Positions 1 through 7,765 of a stretch of DNA of 11,531 bases are shown one piece after another. Position numbers and translations under genes: made by a program. The stretch lies in assembly GCA_964482395.1 (NCBI GenBank), contig CAYZXK010000222.1, positions 1 to 11,531 on the forward strand. The letters are read 5' to 3'. The notes under the pieces are model-generated. The model worked only from the letters and a program-made list of their open reading frames with translations, ran no database searches and was not told where the DNA came from. Each line of letters starts with the position of its first letter. Positions within the stretch are counted from its first letter, which is position 1. This DNA is from CAYZXK01 sp964482395. GTDB taxonomy: Bacteria; Planctomycetota; Phycisphaerae; UBA1845; Fen-1342.

Positions 1-3000
1 AATCGTCCATCCCGTTCTCGTTGCAGTCCAAACCGCTGCACGAGGTGAACGGACCGGTGTAGACACCGTCGAAGCAGGTCGACGGCAGCTCGATGGTGCA
101 GGTGCCGTCCCAGTGGCAGCAGGCGCCCTCGACCTCCACGACGTTGACCGTGTAGTCCTCGACCTCGCCGTAGGTCCGGTAGCCGCAGGCCGGCGGGTCC
201 GCATTGTTGTAGTCAATACGGATCCGCATTCGCGTCGGGCCGGTCAGGGCCGTTACCGGCGCCGTGACGGTGAAGTTGTACGGTCCGACGCCCGGGACGG
301 TGCCGATGATCTCATCGGCGGTGAAGTTGTAGTCCTGGTTCCAGTCGATCCACACCCGGCAAACATCCAAGCTGTAGATGGGCTTGCCGTTGGTCACGAT
401 CATCGGCACGGGCACGCCGTACTGCAAATCGGTCGACAGATAGGTGTAGTCACCGTACCCGCCCGGCTGAGAGCAGCCGGACGAATTGTCGATCGTGCCG
501 ATCTGCACCCGGGCGATGTACTCATCGCAGTTGGTGTAGGTCGAGCCCGCGGCACAGTACTCCGGCCCGCTGGGCGTGCACGTTAGCGACGCCACGTAAT
601 CCTTCGGGCACGGCCAGTCTTGCCAATCCGAGGGAGCCACGAAGAACCAGTAGGTTCCCGGCGGCTGGCTGGTAGTGGTCAGGCTGGCCAGCGTGCATTC
701 CGCCGCGCTCGTATTGCCCACGATCGTGTAGCTGGAGCAATCATTCGGACCGGCGCCCTTGATGATGAAGATGAGCACCGGGCATTCGGCTATGGCCGTC
801 CAGGTGAACTTGTTCCAGCCGGTGGTCGTCATCTGGTACCAGTCGGTGTCACGCAGGCTGGTGTCGGCCCAGATGGTGCCGCAGATCACGTCGCCGCAGG
901 CGATCGGGGTGAACGCCGGCGGAGTCGAGTTGCAGCCGCCGTTGGTATCCTGACCGCAAGGCTCCGGCTCCTCGATGGCTCCCGGCGGGCAGGCCACGGT
1001 GCACTGGCAGTCCTTGACCGTCAGGGTGAAGCCGGTGCAGGTCGGGCTGGGCCAGGTGTCGATCATGATGTAGTAGACGCCGGCCGTCAGATTCAAATCG
1101 CCGATCACGGGGTCGCCGGCGGAGCTGGTCGCGTAGGCCAGGCAGCTCGCACCCGGCGGGCAGTTGTAGTCGATCGCCACGCCGACCCAGGTGAGAACGC
1201 CGTCGACCGAGATCTTGACGCACATATCCTCCGGGAGGGTCAACTCGTAGATGATGTCCTCACCGCCGTCGTAGTACCCGAGGCAGGTATCCGCGTAATC
1301 ATTGCGGCGGCCGCAGGTCGTGTCGGTGTCGACGATAATCCCGCCCGGTAGCAGGGTGATCTGCTTGGGGAGAGTGCAATCGTCGCCGGGCTGCGGGCAG
1401 AGGTTCGGATCGCAATCCGTGCCGTTGCCCTTGAAGGTGCCGCCCAGCGCAACGCAGTCGGCCTCATTGGCCGTCTCGACACACGACCCGTCGTTGAAGC
1501 AGCAAGCCCCGATGCAGGGGTTGACTGGCTCGCAAGTCGTGCCGTCGCCCTGATACACACCACCAGCGTTCTCGCAATCGAGCTGGTACATGTCCGGCGT
1601 GCAGGTCATGCCGAAGCAGCAAGCGCCTTGCGGCGGCGGCGGGAGGATGCAAACCGTGTAGTCCTCAGTCGCACCCCAGGTGTACGTGCCGCACGGCGTG
1701 GGCTCGGTGGTGGTCTCCTTGACAATCACACGCATCCGCGTGCATCCGACCGTCGCGGTCGGCGGGATGGTGATGTTGCCGCTCACCGGGAAGTCGGGGC
1801 AGGGCGTATTGCCGAGCTGGCCCGACGTCCAGACCTTCTCGCCGGCATCGTCGAAGTCGTAATCCTGGTTCAGGTCGATGAAGATCGTCAGCCACTTGCT
1901 GTAGCAGCTCGTACCTTCACAGTCGCCGATAATGGCGCTGAACGGATAGGTCGACCCGGCAATCACGTCGGTCGAGATGTACGTGAAGTCGTCGTACTTG
2001 TCGCAATCCGTCGTGTAGTTGTAGATGTTGACGAAGCTGAACTCTTTCAGAGTCTCATCCGCCGTGCTGGTAGCGCCGGACGCACAGTAGGTCGGCACCG
2101 CAACCACGTTGAGGACGTAGTCGCCGGCCGCGTTGTTGGCCACATCCAGCAGCACCGGGTAATAGTAAGTCCCGGCTGTCAGCGAAGCCCACTGGATGGT
2201 GATGTTGCCGTCTCCGCAGGTGACCGTGTCGTACGTGCCGGCTGCGGTGACCGACGAGCACGGGCAGCCGATGGCCCAGTTCAACCAGGCGTTGCCGAAC
2301 GGCCCACCGCTGGTATTGAGGCTGCCGCAATAATCCAGCGTGACCTTCCAGTACGCGTAGGTCGAGGGCAGGGTGATCGCGTGCCAGACCTGGCCGCCCG
2401 CGAACAAGCCGCAATCGTTGGTTGCGCCCAGGTTGGTGCCGGTGAATTGCACCGGAACGCCGGGATCCAACGTCACCGGCGTGACCGCCCCGCAGTTGTC
2501 ATTCCACGGCGGGCAGTAGTAGCCGGGCGTGGTGCAATCATTACCGATCTTGAACGAGCCGCCGAGAGCTGTGCACTCCTCCGGGCTGGCATTGACGCAC
2601 AGCACGTCCGGATAGTTGTAGCAGCACGCGCCGTAGCACGGGTTCGGAACGCAGGTAGAGCCGTCGCCCCGATAGATGCCGCCGGCCGCTAGGCAGTCGC
2701 CCTCAGACATGCCGTCCGCGCAGCTGTAGTCGGGGAAGCAGCACGCGCCCACGGTGGGCGGCGGGAAGATGAACTGGACCCGCGGCACCTGAATGCTGCC
2801 GTACACTGTCGGGTTACCGGTCCCGCAGGTCCAGTTCCACGGGTTCGCGTAGGTGTCCGAATAAGCATAGATCGTGCGATTGTTGCCGGTACCAGCCGAG
2901 AAGCTCCAGACCTGACCAGAGTTGTTGTAGGTCGGGTTCTGACCAAAGCTGACGTCCACCTCCAGGTTGTCAACGCCGTTGTAATTGAACGGCGTGGTGA

Positions 3001-3637
3001 ACGTGAACGTGTACCAGCCGGTCTGAGTGATCTGGGTCGTCGCCTGGTAACAGATGGTCCAGCCGTCGTTGTTGAAACAATACGGGCTGGTGTACACGGA
3101 CGCGGTTGTATGCCGCAGACGAATGGTCAGGTTCGGCATGGACATGGCCGGGACTTGCGAGACGTAGTACCGGATCCCGCTGATCGGTCCACCGTCCGAG
3201 CAGTTGAACTGCGAGGCCAGGTAGATGCTCGTGGATCGGCGGGACTTGTAGTACACGTTCAGCGTGTAGCCCCAGTTGGTCGTGCCCGCGCCGTCGATGT
3301 CCTTGTCGCCGAAGCACGGGTAACGCCAAGCTCCGAACTCGCCCTGCTGCTCAACGGGCCAGAGCGAGGTGGGCCACTCGTCGGCGACCGGCTCCTCCTC
3401 CGGCTTGCCCTGATGCTCGAGCTCCTGTTCGGCAAACTCGGAGGCGATCGATTCCGGCAGTAACTCCGGCTTCTCATCGACCGCGCTCTGGGCCGCCCGA
3501 GCATTCGAGAGCTGGACAGTCGAGGCCGGCTGCACCATGTCCTTGGCCTGGCCGGGCTCATCCCCGGCCACCGCGACCGTGACGGTCAGCAGGCCTGTAC
3601 ACAAGAGTGTCAGGCCAATACCAATAAGTCTCCTCAT
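1..3637 (-). CDS. Large secreted cysteine-rich GEVED-domain surface protein (partial, C-terminus missing)
   Basis: One reading frame stays open for 1212 codons from ATG at 3637 to the left edge. An in-frame TAG (3641-3643) directly precedes the ATG and a strong Shine-Dalgarno lies 5 bases upstream, so the start is firm. Residues 1-24 look like a signal peptide (two Arg, hydrophobic core, AVA before Gly25). An acidic linker follows to about residue 100, then an unrecognised beta-rich domain (101-290). Next come Cys-rich GACC repeats (297-375), a beta domain loosely like pre-peptidase C-terminal domains (379-517), a GEVED domain (518-664, motif GATEDYTV), two more GACC repeats (671-747), two further beta domains (about 749-885 and 892-1025), a second GEVED domain (1028-1166, motif GEVEDYTV at 1157-1164) and a fifth GACC repeat (1171-1205). 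The visible end, DCNENGMDD, resembles the start of calcium-binding DCNxNG repeats. I count about 74 cysteines. Probably exported, disulphide-rich and structural or adhesive; the exact role is unknown. Confidence 0.93.
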   Translation of the reverse strand, partial: MRRLIGIGLTLLCTGLLTVTVAVAGDEPGQAKDMVQPASTVQLSNARAAQSAVDEKPELLPESIASEFAEQELEHQGKPEEEPVADEWPTSLWPVEQQGEFGAWRYPCFGDKDIDGAGTTNWGYTLNVYYKSRRSTSIYLASQFNCSDGGPISGIRYYVSQVPAMSMPNLTIRLRHTTASVYTSPYCFNNDGWTICYQATTQITQTGWYTFTFTTPFNYNGVDNLEVDVSFGQNPTYNNSGQVWSFSAGTGNNRTIYAYSDTYANPWNWTCGTGNPTVYGSIQVPRVQFIFPPPTVGACCFPDYSCADGMSEGDCLAAGGIYRGDGSTCVPNPCYGACCYNYPDVLCVNASPEECTALGGSFKIGNDCTTPGYYCPPWNDNCGAVTPVTLDPGVPVQFTGTNLGATNDCGLFAGGQVWHAITLPSTYAYWKVTLDYCGSLNTSGGPFGNAWLNWAIGCPCSSVTAAGTYDTVTCGDGNITIQWASLTAGTYYYPVLLDVANNAAGDYVLNVVAVPTYCASGATSTADETLKEFSFVNIYNYTTDCDKYDDFTYISTDVIAGSTYPFSAIIGDCEGTSCYSKWLTIFIDLNQDYDFDDAGEKVWTSGQLGNTPCPDFPVSGNITIPPTATVGCTRMRVIVKETTTEPTPCGTYTWGATEDYTVCILPPPPQGACCFGMTCTPDMYQLDCENAGGVYQGDGTTCEPVNPCIGACCFNDGSCVETANEADCVALGGTFKGNGTDCDPNLCPQPGDDCTLPKQITLLPGGIIVDTDTTCGRRNDYADTCLGYYDGGEDIIYELTLPEDMCVKISVDGVLTWVGVAIDYNCPPGASCLAYATSSAGDPVIGDLNLTAGVYYIMIDTWPSPTCTGFTLTVKDCQCTVACPPGAIEEPEPCGQDTNGGCNSTPPAFTPIACGDVICGTIWADTSLRDTDWYQMTTTGWNKFTWTAIAECPVLIFIIKGAGPNDCSSYTIVGNTSAAECTLASLTTTSQPPGTYWFFVAPSDWQDWPCPKDYVASLTCTPSGPEYCAAGSTYTNCDEYIARVQIGTIDNSSGCSQPGGYGDYTYLSTDLQYGVPVPMIVTNGKPIYSLDVCRVWIDWNQDYNFTADEIIGTVPGVGPYNFTVTAPVTALTGPTRMRIRIDYNNADPPACGYRTYGEVEDYTVNVVEVEGACCHWDGTCTIELPSTCFDGVYTGPFTSCSGLDCNENGMDD
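23..127 (-). repeat. Fifth GACC cysteine-rich repeat
   Basis: Residues 1171-1205 form a shorter copy of the unit with GACC, two internal Cys and two closing Cys, but without the usual Gly-Gly pair. It follows directly after the second GEVED domain, as the third copy does after the first. Instead of a second tandem unit it runs straight into NENGMDD at the window edge, so the protein seems to be changing to a different, Asp/Asn-rich repeat type here. Confidence 0.75.
1397..1627 (-). repeat. Second pair of GACC cysteine-rich repeats
   Basis: Residues 671-709 and 710-747 repeat the same six-cysteine unit as residues 297-375. Each copy again has GACC, two internal Cys, a GG-aromatic turn and two final Cys. 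As with the first pair, a beta-sandwich-like domain follows, so the pair appears to be a linker module at the start of each large repeat of the protein. Confidence 0.85.
2513..2749 (-). repeat. First pair of GACC cysteine-rich repeats in the large surface protein
   Basis: Residues 297-335 and 336-375 are two tandem copies of a roughly 39-residue unit. Each starts Gly-Ala-Cys-Cys, then has Cys, Cys, a Gly-Gly pair followed by an aromatic residue, and two closing Cys, giving six cysteines per copy. Spacing of the cysteines is nearly the same in both, which points to a small disulphide-stabilised fold. The units are diverged in sequence, so the duplication is old. Similar units are common in large exported planctomycete proteins (family knowledge). 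Confidence 0.85.
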
Positions 3638-3642
3638 GCGCT

Positions 3643-3651
3643 ACCTCCTTA
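3643..3651 (-). promoter_or_regulatory. Ribosome binding site of the large surface protein gene
   Basis: TAAGGAGGT on the minus strand lies 5 bases before the ATG at 3637. It is a near-perfect Shine-Dalgarno and fixes the start, together with the in-frame TAG between it and the ATG. Confidence 0.9.
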
Positions 3652-3716
3652 CAGACAATACCTTCCGCAGAGAACCGTACTTCGAAAACACCCGGTACTT
3701 TGGCGACCGCGCACCT

Positions 3717-3733
3717 CGCCGGCCGGACCGGCG
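3717..3733. repeat. 6-bp GC-only inverted repeat in the leader region
   Basis: CGCCGG (3717-3722) and CCGGCG (3728-3733) flank a 5-base loop. All six pairs are G-C, so the hairpin should be stable in RNA. In GC-rich DNA such short stems also arise by chance. Confidence 0.4.
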
Positions 3734-3770
3734 CTGTACGTTGCGCAGCCACCTTGCAGACTTGCTGCTG

Positions 3771-3798
3771 CTCTCACGTTGATGGCGAGAAGTGAGAG
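3771..3798. repeat. 7-bp inverted repeat in the leader region
   Basis: CTCTCAC (3771-3777) and GTGAGAG (3792-3798) are exact reverse complements around a 14-base loop. In the minus-strand transcript the stem would sit about 135 bases before the start of the surface protein gene. Function is unknown. Confidence 0.5.
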
Positions 3799-3847
3799 AT
3801 CCGTGGCCTCCTTCCTCCAGACTCCGCCGATCAACGAGTGCCGGGCG

Positions 3848-3882
3848 GGTCGGCACGGCGCTGGAGGCACGCCGTGCCGACC
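3848..3882. repeat. Perfect 13-bp inverted repeat
   Basis: GGTCGGCACGGCG (3848-3860) and CGCCGTGCCGACC (3870-3882) are exact reverse complements around a 9-base loop. This is the strongest stem in the window. No U-tract follows directly on either strand; on the plus strand a short T-rich stretch begins about 14 bases later. It could be a stable leader hairpin, a protein-binding site or a dispersed repeat. It does not look like a standard intrinsic terminator. Confidence 0.75.
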
Positions 3883-4001
3883 AGGGCGAGACAACCTTTT
3901 CTTCCTAATTTACGGAGTCCTAACGCCCGCCCGACAACCTCCTCCTCTCGTGCACCGGGCCGGGGTTCCCACCAGCTCATACCCCTGGTCCGTGCCTGTT
4001 T

Positions 4002-4030
4002 AGGCTACCACATAAGTATCACCGAGTCAA
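4002..4030 (-). promoter_or_regulatory. Candidate sigma-70-type promoter for the surface protein gene
   Basis: On the minus strand TTGACT (4025-4030, 5 of 6 to the -35 consensus) is followed after 17 bases by TAGCCT (4002-4007, 3 of 6 to the -10 consensus). Spacing is ideal but the -10 is poor. If used, transcription would start near 3995 and give a leader of about 355 bases that includes all three hairpins. Confidence 0.35.
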
Positions 4031-4274
4031 CGGTTTTGGCGCAGATAGGCGGAGGGCGCGTGGGGACCGGTGGAGTTCCGCGGGCGCCATACGTGTGGTT
4101 GGCCGAGCCGTGGACGGCGTTCAGGCAAGCTCGCGTTCGGCGCGGGTGCGGTGCGGACGGAGCGTCCGATAACGCGGGGCATCTTGGTGGTCGGGACGCC
4201 ACTTTGATGAGCGGGCCTGGTCGCTGCGCGAGACTCACAGCGAAAGCGTCAGCCCGATGAGACTGTCGGACCAA

Positions 4275-6305
4275 TTACTCCTGAGGGAGGGCGTCCTTCA
4301 CGCCGGGAATCTGCTCGGCCCCCACGGGAACCTGAACAGTTGATCCGGCGAAATCATCTTCGATTGGCTCGTACCGGCCGCCCAGGTGCTTGGCTAAGAA
4401 GGCTTCGGTGATGCCGTTGAAAGCCATGCTGTTTTCCGGCCGGGCAAAGCCGTGTCCCTCGTCGGGGAAATACACGTAGACCACCGGTATCTTCTTGCCC
4501 TGCATGGCCTTAACGATCTGGTCAGACTCGGCCTTTTTGACCCGCGGGTCGTTGGCGCCCTGGCCGATGAGCAGTGGTCGACGAATCTTGTCCACGTAGG
4601 TCAGTGGCGACCGCTTGAGCAAGAACTCGCGCCCCTCCTCGGTCCGATGATCGCCGATGCGGGCTACGAACAGGTCGAGCATTGGCTTCCAATAAGGCGG
4701 AATCGCTTCCATGAAGGTCACCAGGTTCGACGGGCCGACGATATCCACGCCACAGGCAAACAATTCCGGCGTAAATGTCATCCCCACTAGCGTCGCGTAC
4801 CCGCCGTAGCTTCCACCCATGATGGCGACTTTCTTGGGGTCGGCGATCCCTTCATTGATTGCCCACTGAACCGCGTCCACCAGGTCGTCATGCATCTTGC
4901 CGCCCCATTCGCGATTGGCGGCGTTGATGAAACTTTTGCCTAGCCCGGTCGAGCCGCGGAAATTGACCGACAGGACCGCGTAGCCGCGATTGGCCAGCCA
5001 CTGGTGATAGCCGTTGTAGCCCCAGGAGTCGCGATACCAGGGGCCGCCATGGACCAGCAGCACCATCGGCAGCGGCCGATCCGGGCGTGGTTGTCCGAAC
5101 TTGCTGCTGCCGACCGGGAGCGTCAAATAACTGACCAGGTCAAGCCCGTCCCGCGACCTGATGGTCACCGGGTGCATCTTGGCCAGCGGCAGGCCCTCCA
5201 GGGCCTTGCGATTAGTGAACAGGAATCTGGCCTTCTTGGCCGGCCGGTCATAGTGGTAGAAGCGGACCGGACCGGCGTCCATCTCGTACAAGACGATCCA
5301 CTGTTTGTCGTCGAGGGTGCGGCTGATCACCTCGAAGTCGCCGTCGGCTACCGTGCGAAGGTAAGCAAAGTCGGATTCGACCGAGCGGTCCAGGATTTTC
5401 CATTGCTTGCGTTCGACCGTGAACGCGACGGCCTCGACGGTGCGTTCGACCGGATGGGCCATAACGTCGCTGATGTCCGCCCGCGGGTCCTCGGCGACCA
5501 CGGTCTGCTTGCCGGTTTTCAGGTCGATGGTTGTGAAGGCCGCGGTGTTCCGGTCACGGCTGTCGATCAGGTAGAGGACCTGGCCGGACTTGTCGAACCC
5601 GGCCGGATTGGTGGTCAAAGCATCTTCCTGAGAGATTTTCATGAACGGTTTCCACTGCCCGTCCGCGGTTCGCTCCAGGCCCTCGGTGCCGCCGTCTGCC
5701 GTGACCCGCCAGGCGAAGCGGACGTTGTAGTCGTCGTCGGTAAGAAAGCCGACGTAGCCCTCATTCCCGATCAGCAGCTTTTTCTCGCCGGTCTCGATGT
5801 TGACGCGGTAGATGTCGTGGAGCTGCGGATTGCGATCGTTGAGGCTGATAAGCACTTCGGTCGGGAACTTGTGGCTGACGGCGTCGACGCGGGCCTGGAC
5901 GCCCTTGGCCGGAGTCAGGTCTTTGACCTGGCCGGAAGGCAGGTCCACTACGTAGACTCGCCAGTTCTCGTCGCCGTCCTTGTCCTGGAGATATAGGACG
6001 TGTTTGCTCGTATAAGCCCAGAAATAAGCCCGGATGCCACGCCCCTTGTCCTGGGTGATGGGTTTGGCGGCGTCGGGGTTTTCCGCCGGGCCGACCCATA
6101 CGTTCAATACGCCCTCCACCGGAGCCAGGAAAGAGATCCGCTGGCCGTCCGGGCTGATTTGGACGTTGGCCTTGTCCGGGTTGCCGAACAAAGCTTGGCG
6201 CGGGATGAGCGGAGGCTGCTGCTGGCCCGGGCCAGTCTGAGCGTATGCGGCCAGCGCGGCCAACAGGCAGGCGGTAATAGATAGCATTCGAATCCATCGG
6301 GTCAT
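4275..6305 (-). CDS. Secreted S9-family (prolyl oligopeptidase-type) serine peptidase
   Basis: The product has 676 residues. ATG at 6305 was chosen because AGGAGGT lies 5 bases upstream and the resulting N-terminus is a good signal peptide (MTRWIR, hydrophobic core, AYA before Gln23); the frame stays open further upstream but without signal-like sequence. Residues about 40-390 contain the WD-like strands of the N-terminal beta-propeller. Residues about 395-640 form the alpha/beta-hydrolase domain: oxyanion-region HGGP at 419-422, nucleophile Ser499 in GGSYGG, Asp586 in GANDPR and His618 in DEGHGF. The triad is intact, so an active periplasmic or outer-surface peptidase cleaving short peptides is expected. 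The C-terminal tail after 640 (EPIEDDFAGST) also fits the dipeptidyl/acylaminoacyl-peptidase-like branch. Length is usual for the family. Exact substrate preference cannot be read from sequence. Confidence 0.95.
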   Translation of the reverse strand: MTRWIRMLSITACLLAALAAYAQTGPGQQQPPLIPRQALFGNPDKANVQISPDGQRISFLAPVEGVLNVWVGPAENPDAAKPITQDKGRGIRAYFWAYTSKHVLYLQDKDGDENWRVYVVDLPSGQVKDLTPAKGVQARVDAVSHKFPTEVLISLNDRNPQLHDIYRVNIETGEKKLLIGNEGYVGFLTDDDYNVRFAWRVTADGGTEGLERTADGQWKPFMKISQEDALTTNPAGFDKSGQVLYLIDSRDRNTAAFTTIDLKTGKQTVVAEDPRADISDVMAHPVERTVEAVAFTVERKQWKILDRSVESDFAYLRTVADGDFEVISRTLDDKQWIVLYEMDAGPVRFYHYDRPAKKARFLFTNRKALEGLPLAKMHPVTIRSRDGLDLVSYLTLPVGSSKFGQPRPDRPLPMVLLVHGGPWYRDSWGYNGYHQWLANRGYAVLSVNFRGSTGLGKSFINAANREWGGKMHDDLVDAVQWAINEGIADPKKVAIMGGSYGGYATLVGMTFTPELFACGVDIVGPSNLVTFMEAIPPYWKPMLDLFVARIGDHRTEEGREFLLKRSPLTYVDKIRRPLLIGQGANDPRVKKAESDQIVKAMQGKKIPVVYVYFPDEGHGFARPENSMAFNGITEAFLAKHLGGRYEPIEDDFAGSTVQVPVGAEQIPGVKDALPQE

Positions 6306-6310
6306 GGCAC

Positions 6311-6317
6311 ACCTCCT
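6311..6317 (-). promoter_or_regulatory. Ribosome binding site of the S9 peptidase gene
   Basis: AGGAGGT on the minus strand, separated by GTGCC from the ATG at 6305. It decides this start over the GTG at 6578 that would give a 91-residue extension lacking any signal-like or domain-like sequence. Confidence 0.88.
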
Positions 6318-6557
6318 ATGCTGAATCCAAGGACCGGTCGAGCGGATGCCGCTCGGTTTGCACCGGATGCAGAGTGAAGGATAGCGTCTTCTGCCTGGCC
6401 CCCACACGGTCGAATGGCCGGTCTTACAATTTCCGACGCCGCTTTGCCGAGGTTGGACGCCCCGTAGCGCCGGGCGTCCCAGTCCGGAGTAGACTGGCCG
6501 CCCGACGCCGGACCAGCCGGCGATCACGGAGGTCTCACGGCACTCGCCGGCCCCGGT

Positions 6558-6584
6558 GGTCCGGGCCAACCGAGGCACCGGACC
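6558..6584 (-). terminator. Possible terminator-like hairpin after the transporter gene
   Basis: GGTCCGG and CCGGACC (6558-6564 and 6578-6584) pair over 7 bp. On the minus strand the stem can extend by GCC/GGC past a single bulged T to a 6-base loop. It lies 49 bases past the transporter stop codon. There is no U-tract, so intrinsic termination is uncertain. Confidence 0.3.
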
Positions 6585-6633
6585 CGGAGGTCGGGCGCTA
6601 CCGGAGCGGAAAGTGTGGTCCGACCGCCCTTCG

Positions 6634-7566
6634 TCAGAAACCGGTGAGTTCTCGCAGTTTCTCGCTGAAAGTAACTATGACGACGCCGGTCAGGGCTGTC
6701 ACCAGAGCGGCGATCTGTCGGGCGCCGAAACGCTCCTTGAGGATGACCGCCGCCAGCACGCTGGCGAACACGACCGAGGTCTGGTTCAAAACGGCGGCTA
6801 CCGAAGCATAGGTGTACTTGAACCCGGCGATCCACAGGATCAGGCACAGGTACGTTCCCAGCACCGATGCGGGCAGGACATGCTTCCAACTTCGCGTGGG
6901 GCGAAATGCGATCCAGTGGCGGCGCCAATCGCGGCTGCGGAGCGCGAAGGCCGCCAGAAAGACGCTGCCGGCCGCCAGACGAAGCGTGGTGGCCCAGATG
7001 ATCGGCATCTGTTCCAGCACCGGCTTGATCATCACGATTCCCAGGGCCATCAGCCCGACTGAAACAGCTCCCAGCAACATGCCCCCGATGATCTGCCGGC
7101 GGGTCCGCTCGACCGGAATCGTATGCGGGGAAGCGGTGAGCACGCCCAGGACGATCAGCACCGCGCCCAGGTAGTGGAACGAGTTCAGCCGCTCCCCCAG
7201 CAGCAGCCAGGAGAAAAGGATCGCGAACGGGCAGTAAGTGCAGTCGACGATCGAGAAAAGCCCCACGCCGATCAGATTCAGGGAATAGAAGAAAATCGTA
7301 TCGGCCAAAGCGATGCCGATGAAACCGCTGGCCACCAGCAGGCCCAGCTCTGCCAGCGACCGTTGCCTCACCGGCTCCAGGCTGTCCAGGCCCGTCGCCA
7401 GCAGCAGGCCCAACGTTGCTGCCAGCAGCACCAGGCCGACGGCGTTCTTGTACAAATTGAGCGCGATCGGCTGGATGCGCTCGCCGCCCAGTTTGAACAG
7501 CACCAGCGCGTAGCCCCAGAGGATCGCAGTCAGCAAAGCGCAAAACTGTCCCAGCAAATGATGCAT
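6634..7566 (-). CDS. EamA/DMT-superfamily transporter (10 membrane helices)
   Basis: The 310-residue product is very hydrophobic, with about ten predicted membrane segments (near 8-25, 33-58, 73-92, 96-118, 127-145, 160-181, 188-207, 230-249, 254-275, 280-300). It shows the two-fold EamA layout: an early LLTAILWGYA, then two matching half ends, LLLGERLNSFHYLGAVLIV (122-140) and VILKERFGARQIAALVTAL (274-292). Members of this drug/metabolite transporter superfamily are inner-membrane exporters or importers of small metabolites, amino acids or nucleotide sugars; the substrate cannot be told here. Length is standard. The ATG start has no obvious Shine-Dalgarno; the frame is open upstream but without an evident start codon. 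It stands alone, with 328-398-base gaps on both sides. Confidence 0.92.
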   Translation of the reverse strand: MHHLLGQFCALLTAILWGYALVLFKLGGERIQPIALNLYKNAVGLVLLAATLGLLLATGLDSLEPVRQRSLAELGLLVASGFIGIALADTIFFYSLNLIGVGLFSIVDCTYCPFAILFSWLLLGERLNSFHYLGAVLIVLGVLTASPHTIPVERTRRQIIGGMLLGAVSVGLMALGIVMIKPVLEQMPIIWATTLRLAAGSVFLAAFALRSRDWRRHWIAFRPTRSWKHVLPASVLGTYLCLILWIAGFKYTYASVAAVLNQTSVVFASVLAAVILKERFGARQIAALVTALTGVVIVTFSEKLRELTGF

Positions 7567-7599
7567 GGTCCACTGACCACGTTCGAAAAACAGGCCGAG

Positions 7600-7628
7600 A
7601 TGATACTGCCGGCCCGTGCGATTGCCTA
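7600..7628 (-). promoter_or_regulatory. Candidate promoter of the EamA transporter gene
   Basis: On the minus strand TAGGCA (7623-7628, 4 of 6 to the -35 consensus) and TATCAT (7600-7605, 5 of 6 to the -10 consensus) are 17 bases apart. Transcription would start near 7593, giving a short leader of about 26 bases with no clear Shine-Dalgarno. Confidence 0.4.
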
Positions 7629-7693
7629 ATCAATCGGCCGGCAGCCCGGTTGCCGGTTCTGCCACGCCACCGTTGGAAGCTCGCCGACACCGG

Positions 7694-7708
7694 CCCCCGT
7701 CTCGGGGG
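7694..7708. repeat. 6-bp GC inverted repeat
   Basis: CCCCCG (7694-7699) and CGGGGG (7703-7708) are exact reverse complements around a TCT loop. It lies about 85 bases upstream of the candidate transporter promoter. No U-tract is next to it on either strand. Confidence 0.35.
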
Positions 7709-7765
7709 ACAGGCTTTGCTTTCGCGTCGCCACGCGTCCGGAGCCCTGGCAAGACCGCAACTCAT

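Larger units (their letters stand above)
3652..4274 (-). other. Intergenic region of about 620 bases; probable long leader of the surface protein gene
   Basis: This lies between the stop of the S9 peptidase and the Shine-Dalgarno of the surface protein gene, both on the minus strand. I see no believable protein gene here: the short open frames on both strands are Arg/Pro/Gly-rich and have no recognisable motif. It holds three perfect inverted repeats (3717-3733, 3771-3798, 3848-3882) and one promoter-like pair (4002-4030). I compared it by eye with several common riboswitch cores (c-di-GMP, SAM, TPP, glycine, cobalamin) and saw no match. No clear U-tract terminator follows the peptidase gene. 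Confidence 0.6.
6306..6633 (-). other. Spacer between transporter and S9 peptidase genes
   Basis: The 328 bases contain the peptidase ribosome site and one hairpin (6558-6584). I found no convincing promoter; TATCCT on the minus strand near 6380 resembles a -10 box but lacks a partner at -35. The minus frame of the peptidase stays open through most of this stretch, but the encoded residues are low-complexity and have no domain resemblance. Confidence 0.5.

Noticed and set aside
1628..2692. 354-codon open frame on the plus strand opposite the surface protein gene
   Set aside because: It is antisense to a convincing domain-rich frame. Its product is Arg/Val/Ala-rich with no motif, which is what results from reading Cys/Thr/Asn-rich codons backward in GC-rich DNA.
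3649..3894. Possible small leader peptides (81 and 71 codons) ending just before the surface protein gene
   Set aside because: Starts are TTG or GTG without a good ribosome site, and products are basic and low-complexity. The overlap with the ribosome site of the next gene is suggestive but not enough.
3652..3900. Riboswitch upstream of the surface protein gene
   Set aside because: I looked for the conserved cores of c-di-GMP, SAM, TPP, glycine and cobalamin riboswitches by eye and saw none; only generic hairpins are supported.
3838..4260. 140-codon plus-strand and 89-codon minus-strand frames between the surface protein and peptidase genes
   Set aside because: No ribosome site, no motif, composition typical of noncoding GC-rich DNA.
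5004..5996. 330-codon open frame on the plus strand opposite the S9 peptidase gene
   Set aside because: Antisense shadow of the beta-propeller coding sequence; no ribosome site and no recognisable domain.
6524..7765. 413-codon minus-strand frame overlapping the EamA transporter gene in another phase
   Set aside because: The transporter frame has the family motifs and ten membrane segments; the alternative is Arg/Pro/Ala-rich and lacks any domain.
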